Source: Bacteroidota bacterium
Lineage (GTDB): Bacteria > Bacteroidota > Bacteroidia > UKL13-3
Reading direction: 5' to 3'
Length of the DNA stretch: 6,277 nucleotides
NCBI GenBank assembly: GCA_010027395.1
Contig: RGVD01000157.1
Span: forward strand, 1 to 6,277
Every line of letters begins with the position of its first letter. Position 1 is the stretch's first letter. The translations under genes and the position numbers were made by a program. Positions 4,195 to 6,277 of the stretch are shown here, piece by piece. The notes beneath the pieces were generated by a model that searched no databases, had not been told where the DNA came from, and saw only the letters and a list, made by a program, of their open reading frames with translations.

Positions 4195-6277
4195 GATACA
4201 CTAGTTACGGAAGAGGTATGTGGGAAACACCTATTAATAATTTAAGAGCCCTGACTTGCAATTTTATCGCTGACAATACAAACCCATGTCCAGGAGCTAC
4301 CGTTACCTTTTCAGATTTATCTACTGGAAATGTAGCAAGCAGAAATTGGACTTTCACCGGAGGCACACCTTCAAGTTCAACCTTATCAAATCCAACTGTT
4401 ACCTTTCCTTCAGGAGTGTATAATGTTTCCTTAACGGTATCAGACGGCACTAGCAACAGTACCGCCAACAAAAGCAATTACATCAGTACAAGTGGTGGTA
4501 ATCTACCTATTTCAGAAGGATTTGAAGGAACCAATGATCCACCCATTGGATGGAAAAATACAGACAATGGAACACAAGGAAATGCATGGGTTAAGACATC
4601 AACGGCTGGGGGTTTTGGTACCTCTACAAATTCTATGATGTTTGATAATTATAGTTGGAATATTGTAGGTCAGAAAGATGAGGTTCAAACTAGCAGATTC
4701 GACTTATCTAATTATAATTCAGCTAGGGTAACTTTTGATGTAGCCTACCAAGCATATACAGGCTACGCAGACACCTTAGCCGTGTTGCTTTCTACAGATT
4801 GTGGTGCCACTTTTACAAGATTATATGCCAAAGGTGGTGCTAGCTTATCTTCAGCAGGAAGTGCTTCAGCTAGCTTTATTCCAACTGCTTCTCAATGGCG
4901 CAAGGATACAATTAATTTAACTCCTTATGTGGGACAGTCAAGTGTCATTATTGCGTTTCAAAACATTAATGGTTATGGTAACAAATTATATCTGGATAAT
5001 ATTAATGTAACTGCAAATGTTGCAGTCAATGCAGGCATAGATAAAAGTATTTGCCTTGGATCATCGACTAGTATCGGTAGTGCTTCCGTTACAGGCTTGT
5101 CTTATAATTGGAGCCCAACAACAGGTTTAAGTGCATCAAACATTAGCAACCCTAACGCTTCTCCAAGTGCTACAACAACCTATATCCTATCTGCTACCCA
5201 TAATCTTTCAGGTGTTCAAAATAGAGATACTGTATTAGTTACGGTTAACCCAATCCTCAATGCTCCAACAGGTTTAACAAACGGCTCAGCAAGTGTTAAT
5301 TCATTCACATCAAATTGGTCAAGTGTGATTGGCGCAACATCCTATGCAATTGATGTATCTATTGACTCAAATTTCGGTAGCTTTGTTTCTGGCTATAATG
5401 CTTTAAGCGTGGCTACGAACTCCAGAGTTGTAACAGGCCTAACTGCCGGAACGGTATATTATTGGAGGGTTAAAGCAATTGGTACCTGCAATTCAGGCAA
5501 TTCTACTTTTTCTAAAATAATAACCATAAGCAATCCACCAACTGCATTGTTTGCCAATACAATAACCACTAACAGTTTTAAGGCAAATTGGACCCCGGCT
5601 ATAGGTGCAGCATCATACACCATAGATGTATCAGCGAATCGAAGCTTTACAAGTTTTATAACTGGATACAATGCCTTATCAGTTACAAGTAATAATGTCA
5701 TCGTTTCATTATTAAATCCTAATACCAAATATTACTACCGACTTAAATCTATTAACTATAGCGGTGCTTCAGTTTATTCAACTATTGATTCAGTTACAAC
5801 TTCAAATGTTGTTAACCTAAATATCACAGCCTTCATACAAGGTTTATATGATGGCAATAATCTAATGACAAGCGCACCCAGAAATGCAGATGGCACTTCA
5901 CCCTCAATTATTTCAGATACTGTTATGGTGGATTTGCGTTCAGCTTTAAGTCCATACACCATACAATATTCATTTAAAGCAATATTGAATACTAATGGCT
6001 TATCAAATATAATATTACCCGGGTCAAGTATTGGCAACTCTTATTATATCTCAATAATACACAGAAATGCAATCGAAACATGGAGTGCAAATCCAGTACT
6101 AATATCTGCGGTAACCAATTATAATTTTAGTAGTGGGATAGGACAAGCTTATAGTAGCAACCAAGTTGATATGGGGAATGGTGTGTTTGCTATATTCAGT
6201 GGTGATATCAACCAAGATGGAGCAATTGACTTCAATGATTATCCAGCATTAGATATTTCTAGCTCAAATGGAGATTT
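4182..6277 (+). CDS. C-terminal multidomain part of the frameshifted exoprotein (runs off right edge)
   Basis: The frame is open for about 698 codons to the window edge, with no signal peptide and no plausible start of its own; the first ATG (4218) lies inside the propeller's closing motif. It is the rest of the gene beginning at 2248. In order: the closing strand RYTSYGRGMWE (4194-4226); a PKD domain (about 4257-4488, with NWTFTGG and YNVSLTVSDG); a choice-of-anchor-J/MAM-like jelly-roll (about 4503-5024, from ISEGFEG to LYLDNINV); an Ig/PKD-like domain (about 5025-5252, NAGIDKSICLGSS to LVTVNP); fibronectin type III repeats (about 5262-5531 and 5532-5804); and a Bacteroidota C-terminal module (from 5814, NLNITAFIQGLYDG) with a dockerin-like calcium loop. 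This layout fits a T9SS-exported surface or secreted adhesin-like protein, but the sorting domain would lie beyond 6277. If the frameshift is real, this half is not translated. Confidence 0.85.
5262..5804 (+). repeat. Tandem pair of fibronectin type III repeats (protein-level)
   Basis: Two adjacent domains of about 90 residues align throughout: FTSNWSSVIGATSYAIDVS with FKANWTPAIGAASYTIDVS, then an identical GYNALSV (5391-5411 and 5664-5684), then YYWRVKAIG with YYYRLKSIN. The spacing is 273 bases, or 91 codons. At the DNA level the copies have diverged (GYNALSV uses several different codons), so the duplication is not recent. Such domains act as spacers in surface proteins. Confidence 0.8.
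6204..6242 (+). other. Dockerin-like calcium-binding loop
   Basis: The residues DINQDGAIDFNDY fit the D-x-N-x-D-G-x-I-D-x-x-D calcium loop of dockerin and EF-hand-like repeats. It is preceded by GVFAIFSG, and by YYISIIHRNAIETWSANPV further upstream, a combination typical of the C-terminal module of Bacteroidota surface proteins. A second loop probably follows past the window edge. Cellulosomal function is not implied. Confidence 0.75.

Noticed and set aside
4205..4477. Minus-strand open frame of 90 codons at the frameshift
   Set aside because: It was considered as a convergent gene explaining the stop at 4194, but the plus strand here encodes a clear propeller closing motif and PKD domain.
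5459..6037. Minus-strand open frames at 5459-5728 and 5774-6037
   Set aside because: Both are antisense to well-recognised FnIII and C-terminal module sequence.
4218..6277. Independent gene starting at the ATG at 4218
   Set aside because: That Met lies inside the conserved YGRGMWE motif, there is no signal peptide, and all downstream domains need export.
1..6277. CRISPR array, transposase, toxin-antitoxin or defence genes
   Set aside because: I saw no regularly spaced direct repeats and no protein with such motifs on either strand.

Overview
The window looks like chromosomal DNA from a member of the Bacteroidota, probably a free-living relative of Chitinophagales, Saprospirales or Sphingobacteriales. 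The clues are low GC content, A-rich translation starts, export signals of Bacteroidota type (one ending in FSQ, one in IKAQ), near-matches to the TTTG / TAnnTTTG promoter, and a very large secreted protein built from modules typical of type IX secretion (T9SS) cargo. The exact lineage cannot be read from the sequence.

Left part (1-1541, minus-strand genes). A lipoprotein gene of unknown function runs off the left edge (start at 491). After it comes about 650 bases without a gene. This stretch holds a strong intrinsic-terminator hairpin (881-906), a short sequence resembling the 3' end of a tRNA just before it, and a long near-perfect palindrome (963-1005) followed by a small second hairpin. 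Next is a complete minus-strand gene for a PhnA/YjdM-family zinc-ribbon protein (1194-1541).

Right part (1542-6277, plus strand). A 195-base divergent intergenic region leads into an apparent two-gene operon. The first gene encodes a small exported, highly charged protein (best start 1767). Sixteen bases after its stop begins a very large exported protein. Its first 648 codons (2248-4194) form a signal peptide and a sortilin-like beta-propeller with Asp-box repeats. The reading frame then stops, but the same protein clearly continues in another frame to the right edge: last propeller strand, PKD domain, choice-of-anchor-J-like domain, an Ig/PKD-like domain, two fibronectin type III repeats, and a C-terminal module with a dockerin-like calcium loop. 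The gene is therefore split by a frameshift between 4161 and 4194, caused by mutation or by a sequence error. The usual T9SS sorting domain would lie beyond the right edge.

The small protein and the giant protein are probably co-transcribed and both leave the cytoplasm, so they may work together at the cell surface. This rests on spacing and signals only. I see no CRISPR array, defence system, intact mobile element or intact RNA gene. The most notable points are the frameshifted exoprotein, its small partner, and the palindrome/terminator region.
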